DNA of 64,000 nt, from NCBI GenBank assembly GCA_963575745.1, contig CAUYUJ010017804.1, forward strand, positions 758,839 to 822,838, written 5' to 3'. The DNA comes from Prorocentrum cordatum. Its lineage: Eukaryota > Sar > Dinophyceae > Prorocentrales > Prorocentraceae. The translations under genes and the position numbers were made by a program. The notes under the pieces are model-generated. The model did no database searches. It worked only from the letters and a program-made list of their open reading frames with translations, and was not told the origin of the DNA. Shown in pieces: positions 22,691-33,021 of the stretch; within the stretch, counting starts at the first letter, position 1; each line of letters begins with the position of its first letter.

Positions 22691-24149
22691 ATGGACATGC
22701 CCGAATAAGCTTGACTACAAAACATGTTGTAGTCAAGTAAACTCTAGCCCCCCATCTGCCCAAGGCTAGCCCCAAGAAGCCTTCCAGAGGAGCCTCGGGA
22801 AGCAGCGAACTCCCAAACCCGGCTTCAAAAAATTGCTTCACTACAAGCCGTTTGGTAGTCAAGCAACTTCTGCCCCCCCTGCTGCCCAGGATACCTCCAA
22901 GAAGCCCTGCAGAAGAGCCTCTGGAAGCAGCGAGCCCCCCAAAGTCGGCTTCAAAGACATCCAACAATACCTCAAAAATAACTCAACATTTGCTTGACTA
23001 TAAACCGTTTTGTAGTCAAGCACATTATAAACTCACATCTGCCTCAGGATACCCCGAAGAAGCCATCCAGAGTAGCCTCGGGAAGCAGCGAGCTCCCAAA
23101 GTCGGCTTCAAAGGTATCCAAAAGTAACTCAACCATTTGCTTGATTACAAGCCGTCTTGTAGTCAAGCAAATTCTGACCCACCATCTGCTCCAAGATACC
23201 CCCAATAAGCCCTCCAAAAGAGCCGCGGAAGCAGCGAGCTTCAAACGTCGGCTTCAAAGACATTCAACAATAATTCAAAAGTAACCCACCATGTGCTTGA
23301 CTACGCACCGTTTGGTAGTCAAACAAATTCTGGCTAACGTCTCTGCCCCAAGATACTCCCAAGAAGCCAGGAGCCCCCAACGTCGGGTTGAAAGACATCC
23401 AACAATAACTCAAAAGTAAGTAAACCAATTGCTTGACTACAGGCCGTTTGGTAGTCAAGAAAAATTATGCCCCCCCTGCTGCCCCAGGATACCCCCAGGA
23501 AGCCCTTCAGAAGAGCCTGTGGAATCAGAGAGCCCCCCCGTCGGCTTCAAAGACATTCACAATGACTCACAACTAACACAACATTTGCTGGACTACAAAC
23601 CGTTTTGTAGTCAAGCACATTCTCCCCCCGTTGTGCCCCAGGATGATCCCAAGAAGATTTTCAGAAGAGCCTCGGGAAGCAGCAAGCCCGCAACGTCGGC
23701 TTCAAAGGAATCCGAAAATAACTCAAAACTAATTCAACTTTGTTTGACTACAAGTCTTTTTGTATGTAGTCAAGCAAATCCTGACCCCCCATCTGCCCCA
23801 GGATGCACCAAAGAGGCGCTCCAGAATAGCCTCAGGAACCAGCGAACTCCCAATGTCAGCATCAAAGACATCCAACAATAACTCAAACATAACTCGAACT
23901 TTACTTGACTACAAACCGTCTTGCAGTCCAACCAATTCAACGCCCCCGTCTACCCCAGAATTCTCCCAAGAAGCCCTCCAGAATAGCCTCGGGAAATAGC
24001 AAGCTCCAAACGCTGGCTTCGAAGAGGTCCAAAAGTAACTCAATAACAACTCCAGCTTGCTCGACTACGAACAAATTTGAAGACAAACAAATTCTCCCCT
24101 CCCGCGTGCCGCAAACATTTCCCCAAGAACCCCTCCAAAAGAGCCTCGG

Positions 24150-24445
24150 GGAACTATCTCATCCGGTGCCTGACTGAACTGACCGAGGCCGAACTCACAC
24201 GGTGCCAAACTTATCTGGTGCCAAACTCATCTGGTGCCACACTCACCCGGTACCAAACTCATCCCAAACCAAACCCATCTGGTGCGAAACTCATCCGGTG
24301 CCAAATTCATCAGGTGCCAAACTCATTCCCTGCCCTTACTCATCCGCAACCGTAATGTACCTAACTCTTCTGGTGCCGGCTTTATCCGGTCCGTCACTCA
24401 TCGGGTGTCCTAAACTCATCCAACCTAACGCATCCAGTACCTTGA
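24150..24445. repeat. TCATCCGGTGCCAAAC minisatellite 2
   Basis: Second block of the same minisatellite with the same right-hand end (CTTGATGGACATGCCC). It lies ~1.75 kb after block 1, showing a higher-order cassette of satellite plus minisatellite. Confidence 0.9.
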
Positions 24446-24780
24446 TGGACATGCCCAGATATGCTTGACTACGAACCATTTTGTAGTCAAGTAAACTCTG
24501 GTCTCCCACCTTCCAGAGGAGCCTCGGGAAGCATCGAGCTCCCAAAGTCGGCTTCAAAAACATAAAAGAAACGCAAACATTTGCTTGACTACAAGCCGTG
24601 TTGTGGTTAAGCAAATCCTCCCCAGGAAACCCCCAAAGCCCCAGGATACCCCCAAAAAGCCCTCCAGAATAGCCTCGGGAAGTAGCGAGCTCCAAACGTC
24701 GGCTCAGAGAGACCAAACAATAACTCAAACATAATTCAACATTTGCTTGACTACAAACCGTTTTGTAGTCAAAGAAACCC

Positions 24781-24967
24781 TCTAGAGAGCGTGTCTTTAT
24801 GTTCGGCGATGACGGGCTTCATGGGGGAGGGGGGGGGGGCGAGGGGGGGTCTGACGTAACGCCCCCCCCGCCGTGTGGCTCCGGCACCGCAGCCGCGCCC
24901 GCGCGCGCGACGCGACGAGCGACGAGCGACGAGAGACGACGACGACGACGACGACGACGACGCGAGC
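24781..24967. repeat. poly-G and GACGA-rich flank of foldback element A
   Basis: G-tract (24,827-24,848), GC-rich block and a (GACGA/CGACG)n run ending at GCGAGCAGCATG, where element A starts. No gene. Confidence 0.6.
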
Positions 24968-26126
24968 AGCATGTAGGTGGCGATCTGCCCCACTGCGCCT
25001 TTGTACACCACAACGCTCGCGTGCAACACAGCGCGCGCGTGTATACCACAGCGCCTGCGTACACCGCAACAACCGTGTGCAACGCAGCGCCTGTGTACAC
25101 CACAGTGCTTGCGTACACTACAGCGCCGGTGTACATGTGTACACCGCAGCTACCATGTGCAACACAGCGCCTGTGTACACCACAAAGCTTGCGTGCACCG
25201 CAGCGCCTGTGCACGCCACAGCGCGTGTCTATACCACAACATCCGCGTGCAACGCAGCGTTGGTGTACACCACAACGCCTGCGTGCATAGGACGGGTAGA
25301 AGGAGCATGTACGTGAGGATCTGCTGCGGACAACTAGACGCCACACCAGGAAAGTGATGATAATCGAATGCGACGTTCTTCCCTCCTCCCTCCTCCTCCA
25401 CCTCCACCACCCCCTCCTCCTCCTATTCCTCCTCCTTTTCCTCCTCCTCCTCCCCCTCCTCCTCCTCCCCCTCCTCCTCCTCCTCCTCCTCCTCCTCCTC
25501 CTCCTCCTCCTCCTCCTCCCCCTCCTCCTCCTTACCCCCATGTCGTGCGGGTTGGCGCTGCAGCGCTTGTGCGCATCTCAGCGCGCACCGCATAATGGTC
25601 TATTGAATCGGTCCACTTAGTTCTCGGACGGCCAATTTACCTGGAGCCTCCTGGACGCAGATGGGAGGAGTTAGGGTGATGCGGGCGGACTCGGGAGGAC
25701 TCGTAGATTCCAGCGGCGCTCTGTTGTCCATAAGGATTAGTTTCTACTGTTTTTTAAATGGAATCCACAAGCGCTCCATTTTGTCGTAAGGATTTGTTCT
25801 AACATTATATGTACAACAGTGGTGCTGCGTTGCACACGGTTGTTGTGGTGCACACAGGCGCCGTGGTGCACACAGGCACTGCAATGCACGCAGGCATTGT
25901 GGTGTACACTGGTGCTATGTTGCACACGGCTGATGTGGTGTACGCAAGCACTGTGGTGTGCACAAGAGCTGTTGTGCCCGCAGGCACGGTGGCACAAAAC
26001 TGACGCTGTGTTGCACGCGGCCGCTGTGGTGTACATAAGCGGAGTGGTGTACACAGGCGCTGTGGTGCACGCAGGCACTGTGGTGTACACAGGCGTTGTG
26101 GTGCAAATCGCCGCCTACATGCTGGC
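24968..26126. mobile_element. foldback element A with inverted minisatellite arms
   Basis: The left end AGCATGTAGGTGGCGATCTG is matched, inverted, at the right end by AATCGCCGCCTACATGCT (about 26,106-26,123). Inside each end lie ~300 bp of a ~20-bp minisatellite, TGTACACCACAGCGCCTGCG on the left (24,990-25,300) and its reverse complement on the right (25,810-26,100). The centre has a TCC tract (25,380-25,530) and ~270 bp of unique sequence. A degenerate inner copy of the terminal motif sits at 25,303-25,325. It has no transposase ORF. The structure resembles foldback-type DNA elements. Confidence 0.65.
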
Positions 26127-26300
26127 GCTATACCCGTCCTCCGCCATTCCTAAGCATTCCCATACGCCGCCGGCGCGATACGTGACGTCATCGACCCCCT
26201 CCACCCCCCTAGATGATTGCCGTCATCGGCCCGGAATAAAAAACAGGCTTCAGCCGTGTCCGCGCGCACGACGACTATGAGCGACGAGCGACAAGCCACG

Positions 26301-26348
<48 letters not shown>

Positions 26349-26475
26349 TGCGGACCAAACTCTTATGCGGATTCCTACGCGGATCCCAATGCGCAAGGCG
26401 GCAGTACCCAGAGCACACTGGGGGGGGGGAGCGTGACGTCATAGGGGGGGGGAGCGGGGGCCATGACGCCCGTCA
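26127..26475. other. GACGAC tract and TGACGTCA palindromes
   Basis: Two TGACGTCA octamers (about 26,182 and 26,434) and a (GACGAC)n run at 26,303-26,348. The octamer equals the CRE/ATF palindrome, but no gene is nearby, so regulatory meaning is unproven. Confidence 0.5.
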
Positions 26476-26499
26476 TGCGTCATGCCCCAAGCAATAAAG

Positions 26500-27000
26500 A
26501 AACGGTCTCCTAGAGTAGCCTCGGGGGCCTCCAACGTCGGCTTCAAAGATATCCAACAATAACTCAAAAGTGACTCAAACATTGCTTGGCCTACAAGCCG
26601 TTTGGTAGTCAACAAAATTCTGGCCCGCCCTGCTGCCCCAAGATACCCCCAAAAACTCCTCCGGAATAGCCTCGGAAAGCAGCGAACCCCCAACGTCGGC
26701 TTCAAAGGCGTCCAATAATAACTCAAATGTAGCTCCAAACCTTCTTGACTACAAACCGTTTTGCAGTCAAGCACATTCTCAGCCCTCCTTGAGCCTCAAG
26801 ATGCCCCCAAGAAACCCTCCAGAAGAGCCTCCAGAAGCAGCGAGCTCCAAACATCGGCTTCAAAGGCATTCAAAAGTAACAAGTAATTCAAAAGTACGCT
26901 TGACTGCAAATCGCTTTGTTGTCCAACAAATTCTAACCCCCCGTCTGCCCCAATATACGCCCATGAAACCCTCCAGAGTAGCCTCGGGAAACTAACTTAT
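26500..27000. repeat. hairpin satellite, three further units
   Basis: Stem-loops near 26,582, 26,742 and 26,897 with the same unit sequence as at 20.9-24.8 kb, here on the far side of element A. Confidence 0.85.
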
Positions 27001-27029
27001 TCAAAACCTAACTAAACTTAGCTAAGCCT

Positions 27030-27425
27030 GACTCATCCGGTGCCAAGCTCATCCGGTGCCAAACTCATCCGGTGCCAAACTCATCTAATGCCAAACTCAC
27101 CTGCAACATGGTGCCAAACTCATCCTGTGCCAATTTCATCCGGTGCCAAACTCATCCGGTGCCAATCTCATCCGGTGCCAAACTCATCTAGTGCCACAAT
27201 CATCCTGTGCCAAACTCATCTGGTGCCACTCATCCGGTGCCAAACTCATCCGTTGCCTCATTCATCTGGTGCTCATTCATCTCGCTCCTACCTCATCTGA
27301 TGCCTGGCTCATCCGGTGCTTACCTCATCCGATGCCAAATTCATCTCGGCTGACTCATCCCGTGACTCACTCAACCGAACCGACTAATCCGGTGACTGCT
27401 TCATCCGGTCTAATTCATCTGGTCG
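27030..27425. repeat. TCATCCGGTGCCAAAC minisatellite 3
   Basis: Third block of the 15-17-bp unit, more degenerate toward its right end. It again follows the 155-bp satellite. Confidence 0.9.
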
Positions 27426-28138
27426 CGGCTCACCCGAACCGCAGATCGGATGAATCGGAGCGGACGAGTCGCCAAGAGATGAGTAGACGGCGAAGCTAAA
27501 CATCTACGCGCTCATTTCCACACCCACTTCAGAGGACTGCCGGACAGGTACCGAAGCCGTGCAGGCGCAGCGCTACAGAAAGTTGGCGGTTGGCACACTG
27601 ATGCGATGAGCTGGTGCAGAATTGTACTGGGCCGACGGAGTGCCAGATATGCTCAGGGGGCAGATTCCAGCAGGTCCTCACCATCGCTCGGACGTCCATT
27701 CCTCGTGCACGTGCCGATTTCGCGCGTGCTTTATCTTGTTCGTAGGATGCTCCAAGATGCTCCTCGATGGTTCCGATGCTCTGGCGCTGGCCTCACGCCA
27801 AGGATCGTGTCAGCCTGCACATATTGCTGAGCAAGTGCGAACCCCGAGCGTGTCGATGGCAGCCGCAGACCGTACAGCTTTGTAAAGCTCCAGTCGCCGA
27901 GGTAGCCAGAGCAGCACAAGCACCGTTCCCAGGCTCCCCTCCCGAGAGGGAGGGATCGGAACAGTGGCGGGAATCTAAGAAACCTTAGAAACTTTGGCAA
28001 TCTTGGAACGTACCACTGTCATGACCCCTTGCTTCTCTGGGACAGGGGCAATGGTTAAGGAAGGGGAAGATGGCCTCGCGGCGCCCCACCGGCGACCCTT
28101 TCCCCCGCCCTCACCGCACACCGCGCCGACGGCTGCGG
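27426..28138. other. no feature recognised
   Basis: Ordinary-complexity sequence with several short open frames. I see no domain, RNA gene or repeat. Confidence 0.4.
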
Positions 28139-28516
28139 TCACAGCTCCTCGTGGCTCGCGCGCTCTGGAGGGCGGGACGCGTTCGTGAGGTCCACGACGA
28201 AATCACGAGGGAGCACGCTCACGATGAGGTCCGAGGTAAAATTCACGGCGATGGTCGCCACCGTGGTGTTCAGCACGACTGCCTGCCGGGTCGGGCCACC
28301 CCCCTCGGAGCGCTGGCAAGGGGAGGCGAGCCTGCCACGGCACGGCATGTGCCGTGCACCCCCGTGCCGACCAGACTCCGCGAGCCCTCTCGCTCGCAAG
28401 TTTTGAGGTGCCATCCTCCTCGCGGCAGCAAGCAACCAGCGCAGCAACACCGTCGAGAGCAACACCAACCTGAATGCTTGTATGCGTACCACCGCGCAGA
28501 ATCCCGGTTGGCTCAC
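28139..28516 (-). CDS. unrecognised small ORF with hydrophobic N-terminus
   Basis: A 125-residue frame with an N-terminal hydrophobic segment (FRLVLLSTVLLRWLLAAA, residues ~15-32) like a signal anchor, and a second hydrophobic C-terminal part (VVLNTTVATIAVNFTSDLIV). Its composition differs from the repeat-derived ORFs nearby. No homologue comes to mind, and it could equally be chance. Upstream 28,540-29,060 is pyrimidine-rich. Confidence 0.25.
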   Translation of the reverse strand: MSQPGFCAVVRIQAFRLVLLSTVLLRWLLAAARRMAPQNLRARGLAESGRHGGARHMPCRGRLASPCQRSEGGGPTRQAVVLNTTVATIAVNFTSDLIVSVLPRDFVVDLTNASRPPERASHEEL

Positions 28517-28539
28517 CAGCTTCCTACCTCCTCCTCAAC

Positions 28540-29060
28540 TAGATCCTCATCATCATCCTCCCTCTTCTCTCTCTCTCTTTCCTTCCTCCTCATTCCCGTC
28601 TCCTCCACCTCCATTCCATCTCCCCCACCGAATATGACTTATCTCCCCCCCTCCCTCCGCCCACCCCCTTCCCCGTTCCCTCCTTCCTTCTCGCTCGTCT
28701 CCTGCATCCTCCGCACTTTGCCCTCCCCCCTCCCTGCTCCGTAACTCCTTCGACGAGGCTGCGGGCAATCGCACCAGAACAACAGCGAGCCGGGATCGCC
28801 AACACAAAGGGCAAAAACAAAGGCAGCATCACATCCCGCATGTGCTGAAGTGCCCGGCGCTCCCCCGGCGCCCCCGCCGAGACCCGCGAGGGCCGTCATC
28901 GGGGATGCTTCCGGCGTCCGTCCGCCCTCCCTGCTCCGTATTCACTCCTCCCTCCCCCTTCCTCCTCACACTCTCTCTGCTCCCTGGCCCCGATTCCTTC
29001 CTCCTCCTCCTCCTCCTCCTCCTCCTCCTCCTCTTCCTCCTCCTCCTCCTCCTCCTCCGC
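28540..29060. repeat. TCC/CTC-rich tracts
   Basis: Two polypyrimidine blocks (28,555-28,735 and 28,940-29,060) separated by mixed sequence. No gene. Confidence 0.8.
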
Positions 29061-30234
29061 CGGCCGCTCTCTGCCATCATCGCTTCGCCCTCTTCGTATC
29101 CCGCTCCCCCCTCATCCATACTTCCTTCCCCGAGACCGGAAGAAACGTCTGAGAGAACAACAGAAAAGTCCGAGAACTTCCCCTCCCGAACCAGTCCCCC
29201 CCTGCTGGGCGCTCCTGACACTGTTCGAGCAGCGCCAACGAGTAGGAAGGCACAACAACATGAGCACAAGCCTTCGGAGGTCCATGCGGACCTCCGGATG
29301 TTTGTGCTGCGCCGATTTCCCCCCTCTGAGCGAGCGAGGAGGAAGTGAGCATCTTCTATTCGCGGCGATAACGAGCGCCCGTCCCCCACAGACCGTGGCA
29401 GACTGTGGTGCTTGGCGCACTGCGGCAGTGCTGGGGACTCAATCATTGGGGGAGGGGAGAAATCAGAGCGACAACATGAAATAGGAAAGGTGCTTTTGTT
29501 CCCAAACCTGAGGTGCTAGAGCGTCCGTGCGAAGGCAGGAGGGCCTAGAATCGAATCGATGTCGGATTGGCGACCGAAATCAATCGGATCGGCGGAAATC
29601 GGGCAGCGGAGTCGGCAGAAGACGAATCGGCATAAATCGGCAGGCTAGTAGGCCTCCATGGAGACATCACAATCCGAATCGAAATCCCAAACCGAATCGA
29701 ATCGGAATCAGAAGCTTTCGAACTCGAATCGAGTCGAATCGGAGGAATCGAAGTGATCCCTGGGGAGGGGGGGACATAACGCGCGTTATGGCCCAGATGG
29801 TCGCAAAAACAGCGCTCGAACCGCCTGCGCGCAAGAGTGAGCCTAGGCAAAAGTGACCTTTGGTGCGCAGCTTTAGGGAGGCGCCGGGGGGGGGGGGGGG
29901 CAAACCCAAGCGCGCAAACCGATGCTATCGCATCGCGTTCACCTGTCGGGGGACCCCAGTGCCTTGGGCGTTACGTGCATCCCTTGTGCTCCTGTTTGTG
30001 CTTGCGCCGATTTCCCCTCTTTGAGCGAGTGAAGAGGGGAATAAAAAGCTTTTATAGTTTTTCGCGATAACGGCCATTACTGGCCCTGGCCGCACCCCAC
30101 CCCCAAGTAAGAGTCAGTTTCATTATTCTCCGCGAAAACTGCCGTCACCGGCCCCCCCGCCCCCCCCCCCAGGTGACGTCACGTTCCGCGCCAGCCGAGT
30201 CCCGGAACGCCTAGAGATGACAGGAGCCAAGTAG
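29061..30234. other. GAATCG-rich sequence and poly-G/C tracts, no gene seen
   Basis: 29,545-29,760 is built of degenerate GAATCGGA/ATCGG units. G- or C-runs occur at 29,888-29,900 and 30,145-30,170, and a TGACGTCA octamer at about 30,174, just before foldback element B. A phrase reading GCGCCGATTTCCCC occurs at 29,311 and 30,006, a small dispersed repeat. Confidence 0.5.
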
Positions 30235-31240
30235 GAACAGCATGTAGGTGGCGATCTGCACCACAGCGACTGTGTACACCACAGTGCACATCACAGTGCT
30301 CTCGTGCACCACAACGCGCGTGTACACCACAGCGCCTGCGTACACCGTAACAGCCGCGTGCAACGCAACAGCCGTGTACACCACGGTGCTTGCGGGCACC
30401 ACAACGCCTGTGTACACCACAGCGAACATGTTCACCGCAGCAGCCGTCTGCAACACAGCGCCTGTATACATCCCAACGCACGCGTGTACCGCAGCGCATG
30501 TGCACGCAACAGCACCTGTGTACACCACAGCATTCGCGTGCAACGCAGCGCTGGTGTACACCACAGTGCCTGTGTGCGCGGGACAGATAGAAGGAACATG
30601 TAGGTGAGGACGTGCTGCGGATAGCTAAACGCCACCCACAAACAAGCACTGCGAAAAGAATTCGACACTGTTACCTCCTCCCTCCTCCTCCTCCTCCTCC
30701 TTCTCCTCCTCCTCCTCCTCTTCCTCCTCGTCCATCACCCTTCCCCCCGTCGCGCGGGTCGGCGCTACACCGCACGTGCGCAACTCAGTGCGCATCCCGG
30801 AAAAATGGTCGATTGAATCAGTCCACTTGCTTCTCGGACAGCCAATTCTGCGGGAGCCTTTTGGACGCAAGTGGGAAGAGTTAGGATGATGCGGGGAGAC
30901 ACTGGCGGACTCGTAGTTTCGAGAGGCGCTCTTTTTTCCATAAGGATTTATTTTCCAAATCCTACAGACAACACTTGTTTTCTGTGGAACCCACAGGCGT
31001 TTCATTTTGTCATAAAGACTCCTTCTCAAGCTCTAATTACATGCAACAATCGTATTTTGTTGCATGCGGTTGCTGTGGTGCACACAAGCGCCCAAGCGCC
31101 GTGTTGTACACAAACGCTGTGGTGCACGCAGGCATTGTGGTGTACACTGGTGCAGTGTTGTACACGGCTGATGTGGTGTACGCCAGGCACTGTGGTGCAC
31201 ACTGGCGCTGTGTAGCACGAGGCTGCTGTCGCCTCTCTCA
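30235..31240. mobile_element. foldback element B, relative of element A
   Basis: Starts with the same terminal motif (CAGCATGTAGGTGGCGATCTG-like, 30,238). It then has the forward minisatellite to ~30,590, an inner terminal-motif copy (30,596-30,620), a TCC tract (30,675-30,730), a centre matching element A (GGTCGATTGAATCAGTCCACTT, CCATAAGGATTT), and the inverted minisatellite at 31,060-31,230. The right terminal motif is degraded. Element A is shown mobile by this second copy in a different context. Confidence 0.65.
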
Positions 31241-32207
31241 TGGCGTCGTACCCCACATTGTCGCGGAGGATGCTTCGCCCTGGTTTCCCGTTCTGTAACA
31301 TGTCCAGGGCGGTTTTTGGCAGTGACGTGATGCCTCCAGCCTGGGGACGCCGCAGAAGCCGAGCGAATGGGTCTAATCTCGCCCCGTGTCCACCCAACGC
31401 GGGGGCCGCGCGGCCATTTGCCGTCGCGCGACTCCCCAGGTCACTGACCTCGGCATCGCTTAAATCAGCCCCTGCTTCGCGCGACGGAGCACGGACGCCT
31501 CATCCAGCGTGGGCCACCGCGGGGGCAGCGTGCGTAAATGCGACCGTCCGCGGAGGTGCGCTACCGCAGCTTTCGTCTCCGCCCCCGTGGCCACGCCGTG
31601 GCCGTCGTCAGCGACGCTGCCGCTGCGCGCCGGCCGCCCTCGCCAAGGACGCCTAGCAATGTTCTTCCCGCCCCGATAATCTTTTCCATCAGGGCACGGG
31701 CCAATCGCGAGATGCCTCCAACATTGTCTCGGTTCCATGCCCTGTCGTTTTCCCTTGGGCCCCCTTGGGTTTTCCACCACCGGGCCCGCCCGGTGCTGCA
31801 TTATTTTTTATATTCTGCGCCGCAGCGGATGCGTGGCCGGCGATTATGTTGCGCGGGGTCCCCTTTGCATCCTTCTTCACTTCAGCCCCCACCTATCGCG
31901 TGCGAGCTTTTCACCATGCGTCGCCTTGCGATGCTCGCGAGGGCACTGGTCTCGCCGCAATGAAAGCGCCCCTCGGCTGAAGCCGCGGCGCAATCCTTTC
32001 TTCGAGGACGTTGCGCTCGACCCCTTACTCTCGGACCATTTTCGGTCGTCTACTTTGCCGCGCTCATGACTTCAGCCGCGACTTTTCTCCCCCCGCCGCC
32101 CACTCCCCCTGTCGCCCTTTCCCCCCCCGCCGCCCTCGCCGCCCAGGGCGGCGCCTGGCAGCGCGGGGGCAGCTGGAAGGGCTCCTCTCGGGCCCCCGCG
32201 CGGGCGC
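31241..32207. other. no feature recognised
   Basis: GC-rich sequence with long but unsupported open frames on both strands, and no repeat structure. Confidence 0.35.
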
Positions 32208-33021
32208 TCAACCCGGGAATGCTTGCGCTTTCCGATGGAGGTCACGCGCGCAGTCGACGTCTTTCTTCAAGAGCGACCGTTTCTGGTCGCCCCCTCCCCC
32301 GCCCCCGCCCCCCGAACCTCGCGCTGGGAGGCCGCTGGCGTTCAGCTGTTTTCGATGAACTTCACGATTGCGTTCCCCCCTACATACTCGTCTGTATGAG
32401 CTGTTGATTTGCGCGCGCAGCCACTCGCGTGACTTCGCGCCCTTGCCGTGATTTTCGTTGCTATGCTCGTGCGCGGCAAGAGTCATTGACATGCTCGGGC
32501 ACTTCTTGGTCTGATTTTCGAAATATTCCTGGATAGCAGGTCGAAGCGACGCGTGGCGTGCTTTGATGTCGCTCGTGATCTTCATCCATTCATCGCAATG
32601 ATGGAGTGATTCGCCATCAGCTTGCTTGCCCGAACCTCGGACTTTGATTTCCATCAAGTCCTGGCGCGTGCACGCCTGACCATCATCTTGACGGGTGGTA
32701 AGATGCACGGCGATGGTCCGCAAAATGGCGCGGCCCGTAAGCACCGTCGCCTTTTATCAGATACTTCGAATCTAAGCGATCAATTTCACTGGCCAAGCTT
32801 CTCATTGGAATTTCTGCCTTCGCGTCCTCTGCGACCCCGCTGACTTTGGACACTAGATCCGAGGCGACCATCAGGTCAAAATTTCCGAATTCTCCGGGCT
32901 CATCATGGTCCTGAGCCGGGACTACTTTGAATTCCAATGCATGTATCCAGGGAATCGCCCTAGCCCACTGCGTAGAGCTGGGCGATGCTTGCCGCATCAC
33001 ATTCCGAGTAGCCTTCCTCAT
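32208..33021 (-). pseudogene. Gag-like coding relic, one frameshift
   Basis: Two minus-strand frames (32,683-33,021 then 32,208-32,744) read as one protein broken near 32,735. The first carries EFKVVPAQDHDEPGEFGNF and SLASEIDRLDSKYLIKGD; the second carries LTGRAILRTIAVHLTTRQ, CTRQDLMEIKVRGSG and SREWLRAQINSSYRRV. The pattern of a short ILTGRAIL helix, a TRQDL-I-K segment and a later SYEWLR-like segment resembles Gag-like regions of dinoflagellate retroelements as I know them. This is recognition by pattern, not by search. The N-terminal continuation appears to lie at higher coordinates. Confidence 0.4.

Larger units (their letters stand above)
20906..24780. repeat. ~155-bp satellite, each unit with a 15-bp stem-loop (about 23 units)
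   Basis: Units share TTGCTTGACTACAAA-CCGT-TTTGTAGTCAAGCAA (arms complementary) followed by CCCCAGGATACCCCCAAGAAG, CCTCCAGAATAGCCTCGGG, AGCAGCGAGC and CAACGTCGGCTTCAAAGACA. Stem-loops occur near 20,918, 21,073, 21,209, 21,366, 21,522, 21,673, 21,830, 21,988, 22,143, 22,300, 22,706, 22,833, 22,990, 23,140, 23,292, 23,429, 23,585, 23,743, 23,902, 24,058, 24,461, 24,579 and 24,744. Typical spacing is 150-159 bp. Short ORFs over single units are artefacts. Confidence 0.9.

Noticed and set aside
20906-24780. CRISPR-like array (regular palindromic repeats with spacers)
   Set aside because: Period is ~155 bp, the sequences between hairpins are themselves repeated, and the context is eukaryotic with no cas genes.
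24975-25330. Repeated-peptide protein (TPQRL/HHSACVH type)
   Set aside because: All frames on both strands give repeats because the DNA is a ~20-bp minisatellite.
26182-26189. CRE-type regulatory site TGACGTCA
   Set aside because: Several octamers occur near foldback elements but no gene lies beside them, so a promoter role is unsupported.
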